Positions 5,594 through 7,037 of a DNA stretch of 7,037 bases are shown piece after piece. The translations under genes were made by a program, and so were the position numbers. Location of the stretch: positions 1 through 7,037 of the forward strand of contig CALJKZ010000235.1 in assembly GCA_937983085.1 (NCBI GenBank), given 5' to 3'. The DNA is from an uncultured Gemmatimonadales bacterium (lineage in GTDB: Bacteria; Gemmatimonadota; Gemmatimonadetes; Longimicrobiales; Gaopeijiaceae). How positions within the stretch are numbered: the stretch's first letter is position 1; each line of letters opens with the position of its first letter. The notes under the pieces were generated by a model that saw nothing but the letters and a program-made list of their open reading frames with translations, had not been told where the DNA came from and made no database searches.

Positions 5594-7037
5594 GCATCGA
5601 CGACCTGAACGAACGCGTCTCCGCCGCACGGGGCGAAGTGGAAGCCCGGGGCGAGACGTTCTATCCCGGAGCGAGCCGCGTGCACTTGGCCGCGTTCCCT
5701 CCCAGGGAGCGATGGAACGACTGGGTCGAGCTCGACTCGAAGTCGTGGCCCGAGCGCGTGGAGAAGCGGTACATGCTCGTACCGACGACGTGCTTCAACT
5801 GTGAGTCGGCGTGTGGGCTTCTGGCGTACGTCGATCGCGACACCCTTCAAGTGCGGAAGTTCGAGGGGAATCCCGAGCACCCCGGGTCACGTGGCCGGAA
5901 TTGCGCGAAGGGTCCGGCGACGCTGAACCAGATCACCGACCCCGACCGTATTCTCCATCCTCTCCGTCGCGCCGGAGCCCGGGGCGAAGGGAAGTGGGAG
6001 CGTGTGAGCTGGGACGAGGCCCTCGACGACATCGCGGGTCGGATTCGTGCCTGCCTCCAGGAAGAACGACACCATCAGGTCATGTACCACGTGGGCCGCC
6101 CCGGCGAGAGTGGCTTCACCAACCGCATGCTGGCGGCGTGGGGCGTGGACGGGCACAACTCGCACACCAACGTCTGCTCCAGCGGCGCACGGGCCGGATA
6201 CCACTGGTGGATGGGCATGGATCGTCCGAGTCCGGACCATGCCAACGCCAAGGTCATCGTGCTGGTGAGCAGCCACCTGGAGACGGGTCACTACTTCAAC
6301 CCCCACGCCCAGCGAATCATCGAGGGGAAGAAGAACGGAGCCAAGCTCATCGTTTTGGACACGCGGCTCTCCAACACCGCGACCCACGCCGACCACTGGC
6401 TGTCCCCCTATCCCGGTTCGGAGCCGGCGATCTTCCTCGCCGTGGCGAGTTGGCTCATCCGCGAGCGACGCTACGATCGGGACTTCGTCCGCCGCTGGTG
6501 GAACTGGCAGGAGTTCATGGCCGAGGTCCACGGTGAGGAAGGGGCGACCTTCGAGCGCTTCGAGGAGGTCCTGGAGAGGACGTACGCGGAGTACACCTTC
6601 GCGTTCGCCGCATCGGAGTCGGGCATCGATGAGAGCTCGCTTTGGGCCGTGGCCGAGACCATATCCACGGCAGGCACCCGTCTCGCGACCCACAACTGGC
6701 GAAGCGCCGGCTCGGGCAACCTCGGCGGGTGGCAGGTGGCCAGGACCATGACGCTGCTCAACGCCCTCCTCGGCGCGCTGGCCACCGAGGGCGGCACGTT
6801 CCCCAACTCCTGGAACAAGTTTTCGCCGCGTCCCCCTCGCCTTCCGCATCAGCACCCCCGGAAGTGGAACGACGTCCTCTGGCCTCGCGAGTATCCGCTG
6901 GGGCTCATGGAGATGTCGTTCCTCATGCCCCATCTCATGAAGGACCAGGACGCCTTCGTGGACGTCTACTTCACTCGGGTGTACAACCCGGTGTGGACGA
7001 ACCCCGACGGCTTCTCGTGGATCGAGATGCTCACCGA
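5590..7037 (+). CDS. molybdopterin (Mo/W-bisPGD) oxidoreductase catalytic subunit, 3' partial
   Basis: Catalytic subunit of a DMSO-reductase-superfamily enzyme, open from the ATG to the window edge (482 codons plus two bases). The family is usually 700 or more residues, so the C-terminal part, including the dinucleotide-binding domain, is missing. An N-terminal [4Fe-4S] site is formed by C68-x2-C71-x3-C75-x29-C105, followed by the conserved K107-G108. The stretch HTNVCSSGARAG places C196 in the usual Mo/W-ligand position, as in polysulfide, thiosulfate, arsenate and periplasmic nitrate reductases, rather than Ser or selenocysteine. Cofactor-binding stretches are SSHLETGHYFNP (227-238), DTRLSNTATHAD (257-268) with PGSEPAI after it, and WRSAGSGNLGGWQ (370-382). 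No twin-arginine signal precedes the Fe-S site; the first 67 residues are hydrophilic, suggesting a cytoplasmic enzyme. Translation is probably coupled to the upstream FeS-NrfD gene by the ATGA overlap, with AGGCGGT about ten bases upstream as a possible ribosome-binding site. Substrate cannot be named: phenylacetyl-CoA, sulfur-compound or arsenic oxidoreductases are all possible relatives. Confidence 0.93.
   Translation, partial: MSIDDLNERVSAARGEVEARGETFYPGASRVHLAAFPPRERWNDWVELDSKSWPERVEKRYMLVPTTCFNCESACGLLAYVDRDTLQVRKFEGNPEHPGSRGRNCAKGPATLNQITDPDRILHPLRRAGARGEGKWERVSWDEALDDIAGRIRACLQEERHHQVMYHVGRPGESGFTNRMLAAWGVDGHNSHTNVCSSGARAGYHWWMGMDRPSPDHANAKVIVLVSSHLETGHYFNPHAQRIIEGKKNGAKLIVLDTRLSNTATHADHWLSPYPGSEPAIFLAVASWLIRERRYDRDFVRRWWNWQEFMAEVHGEEGATFERFEEVLERTYAEYTFAFAASESGIDESSLWAVAETISTAGTRLATHNWRSAGSGNLGGWQVARTMTLLNALLGALATEGGTFPNSWNKFSPRPPRLPHQHPRKWNDVLWPREYPLGLMEMSFLMPHLMKDQDAFVDVYFTRVYNPVWTNPDGFSWIEMLT

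Noticed and set aside
4061..5629. Long open frame (over 500 codons) on the minus strand opposite the FeS-NrfD gene
   Set aside because: Its translation is Arg/Gly/His-rich with no recognisable domain, while the + strand frame carries all cluster cysteines and membrane helices. High GC content produces such antisense open frames.
5811..6536. + strand open frame overlapping the molybdoenzyme catalytic gene
   Set aside because: Its product is Arg/Pro-rich without motifs, whereas the frame beginning at 5590 contains the Fe-S cysteines and cofactor-binding segments and stays open to the window end.

Overview
The window is a GC-rich (visibly well above 60% G+C), densely coded stretch of bacterial chromosome. 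All four supported genes lie on the + strand, and the two outermost are cut by the window edges. A duplicated MacB/FtsX-type permease of the ADOP kind (abundant in Acidobacteriota and Gemmatimonadota), third positions rich in G/C, and a proline- and acid-rich GYF-like membrane protein suggest Gemmatimonadota, Acidobacteriota or a related soil or marine lineage. This assignment is inferred from gene content and style; there is no marker gene.

Layout. (1) Positions 1-2291 hold most of an ADOP-type ABC permease, lacking only its N-terminal membrane anchor. (2) Positions 2292-2412 are a 121-base spacer with a strong, nearly perfect 12-bp GC-rich hairpin just upstream of the next gene. (3) Positions 2413-3936 encode a 507-residue single-pass membrane protein. 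It has an N-terminal GYF-like domain, a long acidic disordered linker, a Pro/Lys-rich stretch, one transmembrane helix and a helical C-terminal domain; its function is unknown. (4) Positions 3937-4048 are a 112-base spacer. (5) Positions 4049-5593 encode a fusion of a four-cluster [4Fe-4S] ferredoxin subunit (DmsB/PsrB type) with an eight-helix NrfD/PsrC-type quinone-interacting membrane subunit. (6) Positions 5590-7037 encode the first 482 residues of a molybdopterin (Mo/W-bisPGD) oxidoreductase catalytic subunit. It starts by ATGA overlap with the fusion gene and runs off the window.

How they work together. The last two genes form an operon for a complex iron-sulfur molybdoenzyme. The catalytic subunit has its own N-terminal [4Fe-4S] site and a cysteine in the usual metal-ligand position. 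It would exchange electrons with the four-cluster domain, which is covalently tied to the NrfD-type quinone module. Neither protein shows a Tat signal, so the active site is most simply placed on the cytoplasmic side, unlike polysulfide or DMSO reductases of the exported type. The substrate cannot be named from the sequence. The permease and the GYF-like protein have no evident functional link to the molybdoenzyme. I see no mobile element, CRISPR array, tRNA or rRNA, and no clearly unprecedented system. The most notable items are the FeS-NrfD fusion paired with a leaderless catalytic subunit, the uncharacterised GYF-TM protein, and the hairpin in front of it.
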